The notes under the pieces: model-generated
Database searches by the model: none
The model's input: only the letters and a program-made list of their open reading frames with translations
Told to the model about the DNA's origin: nothing
Shown: positions 27,742-37,030 of the stretch, piece after piece
Position numbering within the stretch: position 1 is the stretch's first letter
Layout: the number at the start of each line of letters is the position of its first letter
Position numbers and translations under genes: made by a program
Assembly: GCA_035998445.1 (NCBI GenBank)
Contig: DASYHQ010000018.1
Coordinates: forward strand, 372,001 to 436,000
Direction: 5' to 3'
Source: Tepidisphaeraceae bacterium
GTDB taxonomy: Bacteria; Planctomycetota; Phycisphaerae; Tepidisphaerales; Tepidisphaeraceae
Length of the DNA stretch: 64,000 nt

Positions 27742-28295
27742 GAATCCGCCTCGGTAGGTGTGTTACCCTCTGATGCCAAACGTGCTGGTAACGAATGTAA
27801 CGTCTGTGACGCGCGGCTGTCAAAGGAACTTCCCCCTTCCGCCAACGCCGATAACCCCAGTTCCCCCAACGCCGCCCGCCATTCCACGTAGCGGTACGGC
27901 ACGCCCAGCCGCTCGTGCTCTGCCTTCAGCCGGTTGTGGAAGGTCTCGTACTGATCGTTCTGCCATTGGCTGGCCGTCGGATCGCAGAAGAAAATGCGGC
28001 AGCCGAACGGTCGCACCGTGTGCACGCTGCACAGCCCCTTCACCTGATACGGGCACCCCGTGCCATCCCACGGCGTAGGCCCGGACCGATCCAGCGACGC
28101 CACGAACGCCGCCAGCTCAATCGTGGTGACGTACAACCGATGCCCGTACGCCTCGAACCGGCAGCACTTCCCACTGGCCGAGCAGATCGGTTTGCGGGCG
28201 TCGATCTCGCCCTGCAGGTCCGCGTACACCTGCCCGACCACCGCCCCCACTTCGGGGCGACGCGAGGCTGTCGAAACAATTTCCGCCAGTTCCAT
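27738..28295 (-). CDS. YkgJ family cysteine-cluster protein
   Basis: The protein has 185 residues. The cysteine pattern ICSASGKCCRF, then GCPYQVKGLCSVHTVRPFGCRIFFCDP, fits the YkgJ/UPF0153 family, which is thought to bind zinc or an iron-sulfur cluster. No transmembrane segment is visible. The last 40 residues after the WRAALGELG segment are low in conservation. The gene overlaps the downstream small lipoprotein gene by four bases and is divergent from pyruvate carboxylase, with a 104-base spacer. Substrate and reaction are not known for this family. Confidence 0.85.
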   Translation of the reverse strand: MELAEIVSTASRRPEVGAVVGQVYADLQGEIDARKPICSASGKCCRFEAYGHRLYVTTIELAAFVASLDRSGPTPWDGTGCPYQVKGLCSVHTVRPFGCRIFFCDPTASQWQNDQYETFHNRLKAEHERLGVPYRYVEWRAALGELGLSALAEGGSSFDSRASQTLHSLPARLASEGNTPTEADS

Positions 28296-28399
28296 CCGTC
28301 TACTTTACCCCGTTCGATTGCAAACCGAAGCCACTTGCTCAAAATAGCCCGGCCATTTGGGTAGGTTTTTCATTCAACCACGATTCGGACAATACATTC

Positions 28400-31300
28400 A
28401 TGCGCAAACTGCTGGTCGCTAACCGCAGCGAAATCGCGATTCGCGTCTTCCGTGCCGCCACTGAGCTGGGCCTTGAGACGGTGGCCGTCTACACGTACGA
28501 GGACCGCTTTGCCCTGCATCGCTTCAAGAGCGACGAGAGCTATCTGATCGGTCCCGCCGAGGGTGGCTCGCCGGTGAAGGGCTACCTCGACGTGGAGGCG
28601 ATCATTGCCGTCGCCAAGGCGCACGGCGTGGACGCGATTCACCCCGGGTACGGTTTCCTGTCCGAAAACGCCCACCTCGCCCGGGCCTGCCGCGACAACG
28701 GTATCACGTTCGTCGGCCCCCGCGCCGAGATGCTCGAAACCTTCGGTGACAAGACCGCGGCCAAGAAGCTGGCGGTGCAGACGAAGGTACCGACCGTCCC
28801 CGGCACGGAAGATGCCCTTTCCGACCCTGCCGAGGTGAAGGCGGCCGCCAAGAAGATCGGCTTCCCGCTCATCATCAAGGCCAGCTTTGGCGGTGGTGGC
28901 CGCGGCATGCGCGTCGTGAAGAACGCCGACGAGCTGCTGCCGCGCCTGGAAGAGGCCCAGCGAGAAGCCGGAGCCGCCTTCGGTCGGGCCGAGGTCTTCC
29001 TCGAACGCTACATCGGCCGGGCCAAGCACATCGAGGTGCAGATCCTCGGTGACACGCACGGCAACCTCGTTCACCTGTGGGAGCGCGACTGCTCCGTCCA
29101 ACGCCGTCACCAGAAGGTCGTCGAGATCGCCCCAAGCGTCGATCTACCGCTGAAGCTACGCGTCGACATCTGCGAGGCCGCCAAGCGCCTGACGAAGGCC
29201 GCCAACTACGTGAACGCCGGCACGGTGGAATTCCTGGTCGACATGGACACGCAGGCGTTCTACTTCATCGAAGTGAACCCGCGCGTTCAGGTCGAGCACA
29301 CCGTGACGGAAGTCGTCACCGGCATCGACATCGTCAAGAGCCAGATCCTGATCGCGCAAGGCTACAAGCTGCACGAAGACCCGATCAACATCCCGCAGCA
29401 GGACAAGGTCGCCACGCGCGGCTACGCCGTGCAGGCCCGCATCACCACCGAAGATCCGACCAACAACTTCATCCCCGATTACGGCCGGCTCACCACCTAC
29501 CGCAGCGCCGCGGGCTTTGGCGTGCGGTTGGACGGCGGCAGCGCCTTCAGTGGCGCGGTCATCACGCCCTACTTCGACTCGCTGCTCGTGAAGGTGACGG
29601 CCAGCGGCAGCACGTTTAAGGAATCGGTCGCTCGGCTGGACCGCGCGCTGCGCGAGTTCCGCATAAGGGGCATCAAGACGAACATCCCGTTCCTCGAAAA
29701 CCTCATTCAGCACAAGAGCTTCGTCAACGGCGACGCCACGACGACGTTCATCGACACCACGCCCGAGCTGTTCAAGATCGCCCCCCGCCGCGACCGCGCG
29801 ACGAAGATCCTGAGCTACCTGGGCGACGTGATCATCAACGGCCGCCCGGAGGTGAAGGGCAAGGTCGACAAAAAGCGCGAGCTGCCCGAACCGTTCATCC
29901 CGAAGTTTGACACGACCGCCGCCCCACCGCCCGGCCTGCGCAACAAGTTGTTGGAACTGGGGCCCGAAGAGTTCGCCAAGTACATCCGCAAGCAGAAGAA
30001 GCTGCTGTTCACCGATACCACGATGCGTGACGCGCATCAGTCGCTGCTGGCGACGCGCGTGCGCACGTTCGACCTGCTGAAGATCGCCGACGCGGTGGCG
30101 CACCTCACGCCGAATTTGTTCAGCCTGGAAATGTGGGGCGGCGCCACGTTCGACACGTCGATGCGCTTTCTGCAGGAAGACCCGTGGGACCGCCTGGATC
30201 AGCTGCGCGCCCGCATCCCGAACATCCCGTTCCAGATGCTCTTCCGCGGCAGCAGCGCGCTGGGGTACAGCAACTATCCCGACAACGTCGTGCGGCAGCT
30301 GGTGATCGAGAGCGCCGCCCACGGCATGGACATCTTCCGCATCTTCGACTCGCTCAACTGGACCGAGAACATGAAGGTGGCGATCGAGACGGTGCGCAAC
30401 AAGACCGACTCGGTCTGCGAGGCGGCCGTCTGCTACACGGGTGACATCCTCGACCCGCGGCGCACGAAGTACGCCTTGAACTACTACGTGAAGATGGCCA
30501 AGGAACTGGTGCGGATGGGCACGCACATCCTCGCCATCAAGGACATGGCCGGCCTGTGCAAGCCGTACGCCGCCTACGCGCTGGTGAAAGCGCTGCGCGA
30601 CGAGATCGACGTGCCGATCCACTTCCACACGCACGACACCAGCGGCATTAACGCCGGCAGCATCCTGCGTGCCGCCGACGCCGGTGTCGACATCGCCGAC
30701 GCCGCTTTGGCCAGCATGAGCGGCATGACGAGCCAACCCAACCTGAACAGCCTGGTGGCGGCGCTACGGCACACGCCGCGCGACAGTGGGCTGGACCTGG
30801 ACGCGTTAAACGGTTTGTCGAACTACTGGTCGGACGTGCGCGAGGCCTACTACCCGTTCGAAGAGGGCATGAAGGCCGGCACCGCCGAGGTGTACCAGCA
30901 CGAAATGCCGGGCGGCCAGTACACCAATCTGCGCCAGCAGGCCAAGAGCCTGCACCTGGGCGACCGCTGGCCGGAAATCGCGCAGGCCTACGCCACCGTG
31001 AACGAAATGCTCGGCGACATCGTGAAGGTGACGCCCAGCAGCAAGGTGGTCGGCGATTTGGCGCTGTTCATGGTCACCAACAACCTGACCGCCATGGACA
31101 TCCTGGCGCCCAAGGGCAAGCTGAACTTCCCCAAGAGCGTCGTCGAGATGCTTCAGGGCAACCTCGGTCAGCCGCCTGGTGGCTGGCCGAAGGTGTTGCA
31201 GAAGATCATCCTCGACAGCGCCGGTGAAAAGCCCTACACCCACCGCCCCGGCAGCAAGCTGCCGAAGGTGGAGTTCGACGAGGTGAAGAAGGAACTAACC

Positions 31301-31855
31301 GGCAAGATCGCCCGCGAGCCGAGCGATACCGACGTGATGTCCTACCTGATGTATCCGCAGGTCTACCTGGACTACGACAAGCACCTGAAGACCTACGACA
31401 ACACGAGCGTCATCCCCACGCCCGCCTACTGGTATGGTCTGCAGGCGGGTGAGGAAATCAGCGTGGAGATCGAACCCGGCAAGACGCTGCTCGTGAAGTA
31501 CCTCACCACCGGTGACCCCCGCGAGGACGGCACGCGCACGGTCTTTTTCGAGCTGAACGGCCAACCCCGCGAGGTGGCCGTGCCCGACCGGTCGCTCGAG
31601 GGTAAGCTCAATAAGAATCCCAAGGCCGACGCGGACGACCCCGACCAGATCGGCGCGCCGATGCCCGGCAAGGTATCGAGCGTGGCCGTGAAGAAGGGCC
31701 AGGCCGTCAAGAGCGGCGAGCGTCTGCTCAGCATCGAAGCGATGAAGATGGAGACCGCCGTCTACGCCCCCCGCGATGCCACGGTCGCCGACGTCGCCGT
31801 AAAGGCCGGCACGATCGTGAGCGCGGGCGATCTGCTGGTGTTGCTGGAAGGGTAA
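28400..31855 (+). CDS. pyc: Pyruvate carboxylase
   Basis: The protein has 1151 residues, full length for the single-chain alpha4 type. The biotin carboxylase domain (about 1-455) has KLLVANRSEIAIRVFRA, the ATP-grasp loop FGGGGRGMRVV and FIEVNPRVQVEHTVTE. The carboxyltransferase domain (about 535-810) has FTDTTMRDAHQSLLATRVRT, FSLEMWGGATFD and HFHTHDTSG with metal-binding His. A PYC_OADA-type domain and the C-terminal biotin carrier domain follow, with EAMKMET and the biotinylated Lys at residue 1116. It makes oxaloacetate from pyruvate and bicarbonate with ATP for the TCA cycle and gluconeogenesis. The biotin ligase gene lies 257 bases downstream. Confidence 0.97.
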   Translation: MRKLLVANRSEIAIRVFRAATELGLETVAVYTYEDRFALHRFKSDESYLIGPAEGGSPVKGYLDVEAIIAVAKAHGVDAIHPGYGFLSENAHLARACRDNGITFVGPRAEMLETFGDKTAAKKLAVQTKVPTVPGTEDALSDPAEVKAAAKKIGFPLIIKASFGGGGRGMRVVKNADELLPRLEEAQREAGAAFGRAEVFLERYIGRAKHIEVQILGDTHGNLVHLWERDCSVQRRHQKVVEIAPSVDLPLKLRVDICEAAKRLTKAANYVNAGTVEFLVDMDTQAFYFIEVNPRVQVEHTVTEVVTGIDIVKSQILIAQGYKLHEDPINIPQQDKVATRGYAVQARITTEDPTNNFIPDYGRLTTYRSAAGFGVRLDGGSAFSGAVITPYFDSLLVKVTASGSTFKESVARLDRALREFRIRGIKTNIPFLENLIQHKSFVNGDATTTFIDTTPELFKIAPRRDRATKILSYLGDVIINGRPEVKGKVDKKRELPEPFIPKFDTTAAPPPGLRNKLLELGPEEFAKYIRKQKKLLFTDTTMRDAHQSLLATRVRTFDLLKIADAVAHLTPNLFSLEMWGGATFDTSMRFLQEDPWDRLDQLRARIPNIPFQMLFRGSSALGYSNYPDNVVRQLVIESAAHGMDIFRIFDSLNWTENMKVAIETVRNKTDSVCEAAVCYTGDILDPRRTKYALNYYVKMAKELVRMGTHILAIKDMAGLCKPYAAYALVKALRDEIDVPIHFHTHDTSGINAGSILRAADAGVDIADAALASMSGMTSQPNLNSLVAALRHTPRDSGLDLDALNGLSNYWSDVREAYYPFEEGMKAGTAEVYQHEMPGGQYTNLRQQAKSLHLGDRWPEIAQAYATVNEMLGDIVKVTPSSKVVGDLALFMVTNNLTAMDILAPKGKLNFPKSVVEMLQGNLGQPPGGWPKVLQKIILDSAGEKPYTHRPGSKLPKVEFDEVKKELTGKIAREPSDTDVMSYLMYPQVYLDYDKHLKTYDNTSVIPTPAYWYGLQAGEEISVEIEPGKTLLVKYLTTGDPREDGTRTVFFELNGQPREVAVPDRSLEGKLNKNPKADADDPDQIGAPMPGKVSSVAVKKGQAVKSGERLLSIEAMKMETAVYAPRDATVADVAVKAGTIVSAGDLLVLLEG

Positions 31856-31862
31856 ATCTGCT

Positions 31863-32081
31863 CCGGCCCCTCTCCCGCATGCGCGGGGGAGGCTGGGTGG
31901 GGGTCGAAGGGAATGACCAATGACCAAATCCGAATGACCAATTAGACCCCAATAACCAAGCACCAATGATCCTGCTGTTGGTCATTGGTGCTTGGTCATT
32001 CATTGGTCATTCGGGTTTGGTCATTGGTCATTTGACCTCCCCCTCACCTTACCTCTCCCAGCGTACCGGGAGAGGGACCGG
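31863..32081. repeat. Nested palindromes: family B inside family A
   Basis: The outer family A halves are at 31863-31907 and 32040-32081. Between them an inner inverted repeat of family B (31914-32036) is built from the words tgaccaatgaccaaa and ggtcattggtc, several times in each arm. The whole spacer between pyc and the biotin ligase gene is this composite. Confidence 0.85.
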
Positions 32082-32112
32082 ATCATCAGCCGACGTCGCC
32101 GCCATCGTTCCC

Positions 32113-32886
32113 ATGCCCCCTGCGTTCCACCTCCAATCCCTGCGCCCCGCGATCCGGCCGTTCCGGCTCTACTGGTTCTCGCGCCTGCGCAGCACGAACG
32201 ACCACGCGATCGCGTTACGCCATCGTGGTGACCTGTTCGCCCCCGCAATCGTGCTGACGAGCCACCAGACCGCCGGCCGCGGGCGTGGGAGCCATACGTG
32301 GTGGTCGGGTGATGGGTCGCTCACCGTCACCTTCGCGATCCCGATCGAGGAAGGGGTCGCGGCGCACCAGTTGCCGCTAGTAGCAGGTGTGGCGGTGCGC
32401 GAGGCAGTATCGGAAATCGTGGGCAGCGACGACCTCGTCCGGCTGAAATGGCCCAACGACCTGCTGGCCGACGGCCGCAAGCTTGCGGGCTTGCTCTGCG
32501 AACGGTCGCACAAGGTCGATTTGATCGGCTTGGGCCTGAACGTGAACGTATCGCGCTCGCAGGTCCCCCGACCGCTGCGCGATCGGGTGACGTCGCTCTC
32601 GCAACTGACCCACCGGCCGCTTTCGATGAACGACGTGCTGGCGACGATCGCGCGCCACCTGCACGCCTCGCTCGCCTTCCGCCGCGAGCAATCGTTCGCC
32701 GCCCTGCTTCGCCGCTACGACGCCCACCACGCCCTGCTGCACCGCCGCGTGAAAATCACCGCCGTCGCCGAGCCGGCCATCATCGGTTTGTGCGAAGGAC
32801 TGGATTCCATGGGCCGCCTGCTCGTTCGCGACGGCACCCAGGTGCACCGCATCATCGCCGGCCATGTCGAAGCGATCGGCGAGTGA
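32113..32886 (+). CDS. birA: Biotin--[acetyl-CoA-carboxylase] ligase (BirA catalytic type)
   Basis: The protein has 257 residues from ATG 32113. There is no N-terminal helix-turn-helix domain, so it is a class I enzyme without repressor function. The catalytic domain has STND, the biotinyl-AMP loop GRGRGSHTWWS (residues 55-65), LKWPNDLL with catalytic K112, KLAGLLCE and GLGLNVN. The C-terminal SH3-like cap covers about residues 210-257. It attaches biotin to acceptor lysines; the obvious target is the carrier domain of the pyruvate carboxylase encoded just upstream. Confidence 0.94.
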   Translation: MPPAFHLQSLRPAIRPFRLYWFSRLRSTNDHAIALRHRGDLFAPAIVLTSHQTAGRGRGSHTWWSGDGSLTVTFAIPIEEGVAAHQLPLVAGVAVREAVSEIVGSDDLVRLKWPNDLLADGRKLAGLLCERSHKVDLIGLGLNVNVSRSQVPRPLRDRVTSLSQLTHRPLSMNDVLATIARHLHASLAFRREQSFAALLRRYDAHHALLHRRVKITAVAEPAIIGLCEGLDSMGRLLVRDGTQVHRIIAGHVEAIGE

Positions 32887-33238
32887 TCTCGATCCATCTT
32901 CTGATGCACAGGCATTCCTGCCCGTCTCTCTTCCTCTCCCCCCGTACTCTCCGAAGGAAATCCGAGTTCCGATGCCAGAGCGCTGACCAAGCATCAACTC
33001 CCGATCCGAAGACGATTTCTTGTCTCTGTGTCTTCCTTGTGTTCTCCGTGCCCTCTGTGGTTCAGCCTCTTCTTCCCGGCCCGTCGCAGCGGGCTACGAG
33101 CTAGCGGACCTATCGATTTTCCAATGCGGCCCGACTCTTGCCCTGCCATGAGAGGATTTCACTGGTAGCATCCTCCCCGCGCACCTATGATATACGCCCG
33201 CCACAGCCTGACGATCGGCGGAGAGACGGACACCGAAG
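32887..33238. other. Intergenic region with family E and F repeat fragments
   Basis: No gene is seen. A family E half (caggcattcctgcccgtctct) lies at about 32909-32931. A family F stretch, a run of ctctgtg/ttctccg/ctctgtggttc words, lies at 33018-33075. The 100 bases before the SppA-like start hold no clear promoter. Confidence 0.55.
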
Positions 33239-34444
33239 ATGACTCCACAACCCCCGCCAGGACAAGGTCCGATTGACCCGCGTGGCGCGTTCTCGCCACC
33301 GCCACCGCCACCCGGGCAGGCGTCGATGCAACAGGGACCACCCGCTTCCCCACCGGGCGGCTTCATGCCACCGCAGGCGCCTCCGCCGCAGTACTTTGGC
33401 CAACCGGGCATGATGTTGCCACCGATGGGCCCGCCACCGAAGGCCAAGCGCGGGTGGTCGTGGGGGCAGGTGATCGTGACGTCGGTCGCGACGATCATCT
33501 TCCTGGGGTCGCTCGGGTTAAACTTGCTGCTGCTGGTGGCGGTCGGCATGCAGGGAGGCAACGAGAAGGTCCGCCAAGAGGTCGTGCTGGAAGGGGCGCA
33601 GGCGGAGAAGATCGGTGTGATCGGCGTGCGCGGCGTGATCACGGCGGCGTCGTTCAACAAGTTCGACCGGCTGCTGCGCGAGGTTGAGAAGGACAAGTCA
33701 CTCAAGGCGCTCGTCATCGACATCGACACGCCAGGTGGCGCGGTCACCGCGTCGGACCAGATCTACCAGCGCATCCTCCGCTTCAAGAGCGACATGGAAG
33801 CGGCCGGCCGGTCGGTGCCGGTCGTCGCCAGCATTGGCAGCATCGGCACCAGCGGCGGGTACTACGTGGCCTGCGCCACCGATCATATCTTCGCCGAGCG
33901 CACGGCGCTCACGGGCAACATCGGCGTGCTGCTGCCGCGATTCAACGTGCACAAGCTGGCCGAGAAGTACGGGATCGAGGAGACGACGATCGTCTCCAAC
34001 GGCGCGCCGTTCAAGAACGCCGGCTCGATGTTCACGCCCGAGCGGCCCGCGGAAACGGCGTACATACAGAAGATCGCCGACGACGCGTTCACCGCGTTCA
34101 AAGACGTGGTACGGCAGGCCCGGCAGACGAAGCTGAAGGCGCCGCTGACCGAGGTCGCCGATGGCCGGGCGTTCTTCGCGCCCGACGCGGTGACGGTCGG
34201 CCTGATCGACGCCACCGGCACCGCCGCCGACGCCTATGCCTACGCCGCGGCGCAGGCGCAGCTGTCAAAGCCGCACGTCGTGCGGTACGACGATCCACCG
34301 TCGCTGCTGGGCGCGCTGTCGGGTGAGGGTGAAGCGATGGGCGGCACGTCGATCCAGTTCGACGGCAAGGCCGTGCGCGTCAACGCCGGCGAGATCACCG
34401 ACCTGCTGACGCCGCGGTTGATGTACCTGTGGCGCGGCGACTAA
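33239..34444 (+). CDS. sppA: SppA-like S49 serine peptidase with Pro-rich N-terminus
   Basis: The protein has 401 residues. A cytoplasmic 70-residue Pro/Gly/Gln-rich tail precedes one membrane segment (about 78-104). The S49 domain follows: VIGVRGVIT, LVIDIDTPGGAVTASDQIY, the nucleophile S205 in SIGTSGGYYVACATD, and TGNIGVLLP. The general base is probably K259 in GAPFKNAGSMFTPERP. This is the single-domain bacillus-type SppA layout, a membrane-bound enzyme that degrades leftover signal peptides. The long Pro-rich tail is not part of the usual family and may bind partners in the cytoplasm. Confidence 0.9.
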   Translation: MTPQPPPGQGPIDPRGAFSPPPPPPGQASMQQGPPASPPGGFMPPQAPPPQYFGQPGMMLPPMGPPPKAKRGWSWGQVIVTSVATIIFLGSLGLNLLLLVAVGMQGGNEKVRQEVVLEGAQAEKIGVIGVRGVITAASFNKFDRLLREVEKDKSLKALVIDIDTPGGAVTASDQIYQRILRFKSDMEAAGRSVPVVASIGSIGTSGGYYVACATDHIFAERTALTGNIGVLLPRFNVHKLAEKYGIEETTIVSNGAPFKNAGSMFTPERPAETAYIQKIADDAFTAFKDVVRQARQTKLKAPLTEVADGRAFFAPDAVTVGLIDATGTAADAYAYAAAQAQLSKPHVVRYDDPPSLLGALSGEGEAMGGTSIQFDGKAVRVNAGEITDLLTPRLMYLWRGD

Positions 34445-34623
34445 CGATGGCCGCTTTCCCCAAGGGCCCACCAGGCAGGGGCGGGCCCACCGTGCCCGCT
34501 CTCTTCGCCCGGCGAATGATGGAGGGCCGACACAGGCGGCCTGCCCCTGCGGATTGCTGAATCGAATTGTCAGGCAAAACCTTGAAGCGGATGATGTCGA
34601 CCTGCTGGCGACGCGGGCAGTTT

Positions 34624-34671
34624 GAAATCACCCTCACCTAACCTCTCCCGTAGCATGCGGGAGAGGGACCA
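34624..34671. repeat. Single family A REP-like hairpin
   Basis: A half copy, aatcaccctcacc followed by ctctcccgtagcatgcgggagaggg. It lies in the 284-base gap between the SppA-like and DUF4159 genes, which otherwise shows only a short gcccctgc/gcaggggc dyad. Confidence 0.75.
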
Positions 34672-34728
34672 GAGCAGAGGCGGCCGTTGTAATTTCCAGG
34701 AACGAACGAGCGAGCGAGCGGAGAGACG

Positions 34729-37029
34729 ATGACGAGATTTGCAGCGAGATTGGCCGTAATCATCCTAACGCTGGGCATGGCGACGCCCAGCTTTGCCGCG
34801 ACACCGGAACAGGTGGACAAGGCGCTGGAGAAGGCCAAGGCGTTCCTCTATTCGAAGCAAAAGCCCGACGGCACGTGGGAGGATGCGCCGCAGCGCGATC
34901 CCAAGGGTGGCCACCACGACGTGACGGGCTGGCAGTTCGGCGGGCTGACCGCGGTCGCGACCTATGCGCTCCTGGCTGGCGGCGAAAGTCCGCAGGAGCC
35001 CAAGCTGCAAAAGGCCATAGCGTTCCTGAAGAACACGGAGATGCTTGGCTTTTACGCGGTGGGCTTTCGAGCCCAGGTCTGGCACCTGCTGCCGCAGACG
35101 CCCGACGTGAAGGCGGCCATCAAGCGCGACGCGCGGACGCTGATGCTCGGCATCAACAAGTCCGGCAAAGCGCAGGCGATGTACAACTATTACCTCAATC
35201 AATATAAGAAGCCGCAGGACGCGCGCGTCGATCACAGCGTGAGCCAGCTGGCCGTGCTGGGCATGTGGTCGCTTGAGCAGACGGGCCTGGAAGTGCCGCT
35301 CGACTACTGGCGCGGCGTGGACGCGGCGTGGAAGAACCACCAGCTGCCCGGCGGCGCATGGGGCTATGATTACAAGTCGAACAACGCCGAGTGGGACGAG
35401 CCGCGCCACACGATGGCCGCCGCCGGCGTTGCGACGCTCTTCATCACGCAGGATTACCTGCGCGCCTCGAGCGGCCTCGGTTGCACCGGCAACGTGTCGA
35501 ACGAACACATCGACCTCGGCTTGAAGTGGGTCACCGAGAACTTCAAGGACATCACCAGCGGCAAGGCGAAGAACTCGTACTACGCGCTGTACGGCGTCGA
35601 GCGCATCGGCGTTGCCAGTGGGTTGAAGTACTTCGGCGACGTCGACTGGTACACCGCTGGCGCCGAACGCTTGGTGAAGAGCCAGAGCGGCGCCGGCTCG
35701 TGGACCGATTACGGTGGTGACATTCCCGGCACGTCGTACGGCATCGTGTTCCTGGCGCGCGGCCGGGCGCCGGTCGTCATGAACAAGCTGGAGTATGCCC
35801 ACGTCGGTGGCGACCCCAAGAAGGGTGGCTGGAACCAGCGCCCACGCGACGTCGCCAACGTCGTCCGCTGGATCGGAAAGCAGGCCGAGCGCGACCTGAA
35901 CTGGCAGATCGTCAACTTGCAGCGACCGGCCGAGGAACTGAGCGACGCGCCGATCCTCTACATCGCCGGCAGCGAACCGCCGGACTTCAGCGCCGAGCAC
36001 AAGGCCAAGCTCAAGACCTACATCGATAACGGCGGCATGATCGTCGCCAATGCCGACTGCGGTGGCCTGGCCTTCGCCACCTCCATCCGCAAGCTTGCCG
36101 CCGAGCTGTTCCCCCTCCAGGAATTCCGTGAGCTGCCGGCCGAGCACGTCATCTACACCAACGCGCAGTTCCAACGCAGCAAGTGGCGCACGAAGCCCAG
36201 CATCATGGGCATGAGCAACGGCGTGCGCGAGGTGATGCTGCTGATCCCGCAGGCCGACCCCGCCAAGCAGTGGCAGACGCAGTCGGACAAGGGCAAGGAA
36301 GAACTGTTCCAGCTGATGGCCAACATCTTCCTGTACGCGGTGGACAAACAGGGCCTTCAGGTGAAGGGGCTGACGCACCTTGTGAAGCCGAAGCCCGACG
36401 TGAAGGCCGACCGTACGATCAAGCTGGCCCGGCTGGAATATTCCGGCAACTGGAATCCCGAGCCGGGCGGTTGGCGCCGTCTGGCCAACGTGCTGCTGAA
36501 CGATAAGAAGACCACCTTGACGGTGGAAAACGTAAAGCTGGGCAGCGGCAACCTGAAGACCTACAAGCTGGCGCACCTGACCGGCACCACCAAGTTCACG
36601 CTGGACGAAGCGGCCAAGAACGAGATCAAGGCGTTCGTGGCCGGCGGTGGCACGCTGATCGTCGACTCGGCCGGTGGGCAGGGTGAGTTCGCGGCCAGCG
36701 CCGAAAGCGAGTTGCGCGAGATGTTCCCCGCCGAGGCCAGCGGCCTCGATACACCGCTGCCGGCCGAGCATGCGATCTACTCGATCCCGGATGCGAAGAT
36801 CACGGCCGTCGGGTATCGCCCGTACGCCCGGACGCGCATCACCGGTGAGATGCGCGCCGGCCGCTTGCGCGGCATGACGATCGGTGGCCGCACCGCCGTC
36901 ATCTACAGCCCAGAGGATCTGAGCGCTGGGCTGGTCGGACAACAGGTCGACGGCATCATCGGTTACGACCCAGAGACGTCGACCGCGATGATGCGCAACA
37001 TCATCCTCCACGCAAACGCGGCCAAGTGA
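34729..37029 (+). CDS. Secreted terpenoid-cyclase-fold protein with two DUF4159-type domains
   Basis: The protein has 766 residues from ATG 34729. A signal peptide (ending PSFAATP) is followed by an alpha/alpha-barrel of prenyltransferase/squalene-oxidase type (about 28-370), with repeat units like AIAFLKNTEMLGFYAVGFRA and VSQLAVLGMWSLEQTG. The DUF4159 domain (about 395-545) has APILYIAGSEPPDFS, LKTYIDNGGMIVANADCGG and LMANIFLYAVDKQG. A second, more diverged copy (about 550-765) has IKAFVAGGGTLIVDSAGGQGEF. No cyclase DxDD motif is seen, so the barrel is likely a binding scaffold. Such proteins are common in planctomycetes and uncharacterised. The next gene starts two bases after the stop. Confidence 0.85.
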   Translation: MTRFAARLAVIILTLGMATPSFAATPEQVDKALEKAKAFLYSKQKPDGTWEDAPQRDPKGGHHDVTGWQFGGLTAVATYALLAGGESPQEPKLQKAIAFLKNTEMLGFYAVGFRAQVWHLLPQTPDVKAAIKRDARTLMLGINKSGKAQAMYNYYLNQYKKPQDARVDHSVSQLAVLGMWSLEQTGLEVPLDYWRGVDAAWKNHQLPGGAWGYDYKSNNAEWDEPRHTMAAAGVATLFITQDYLRASSGLGCTGNVSNEHIDLGLKWVTENFKDITSGKAKNSYYALYGVERIGVASGLKYFGDVDWYTAGAERLVKSQSGAGSWTDYGGDIPGTSYGIVFLARGRAPVVMNKLEYAHVGGDPKKGGWNQRPRDVANVVRWIGKQAERDLNWQIVNLQRPAEELSDAPILYIAGSEPPDFSAEHKAKLKTYIDNGGMIVANADCGGLAFATSIRKLAAELFPLQEFRELPAEHVIYTNAQFQRSKWRTKPSIMGMSNGVREVMLLIPQADPAKQWQTQSDKGKEELFQLMANIFLYAVDKQGLQVKGLTHLVKPKPDVKADRTIKLARLEYSGNWNPEPGGWRRLANVLLNDKKTTLTVENVKLGSGNLKTYKLAHLTGTTKFTLDEAAKNEIKAFVAGGGTLIVDSAGGQGEFAASAESELREMFPAEASGLDTPLPAEHAIYSIPDAKITAVGYRPYARTRITGEMRAGRLRGMTIGGRTAVIYSPEDLSAGLVGQQVDGIIGYDPETSTAMMRNIILHANAAK

Positions 37030-37030
37030 C

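Noticed and set aside
29156-30736. 526-codon minus-strand frame under pyruvate carboxylase
   Set aside because: Antisense shadow of an undoubted gene; no recognisable protein features.
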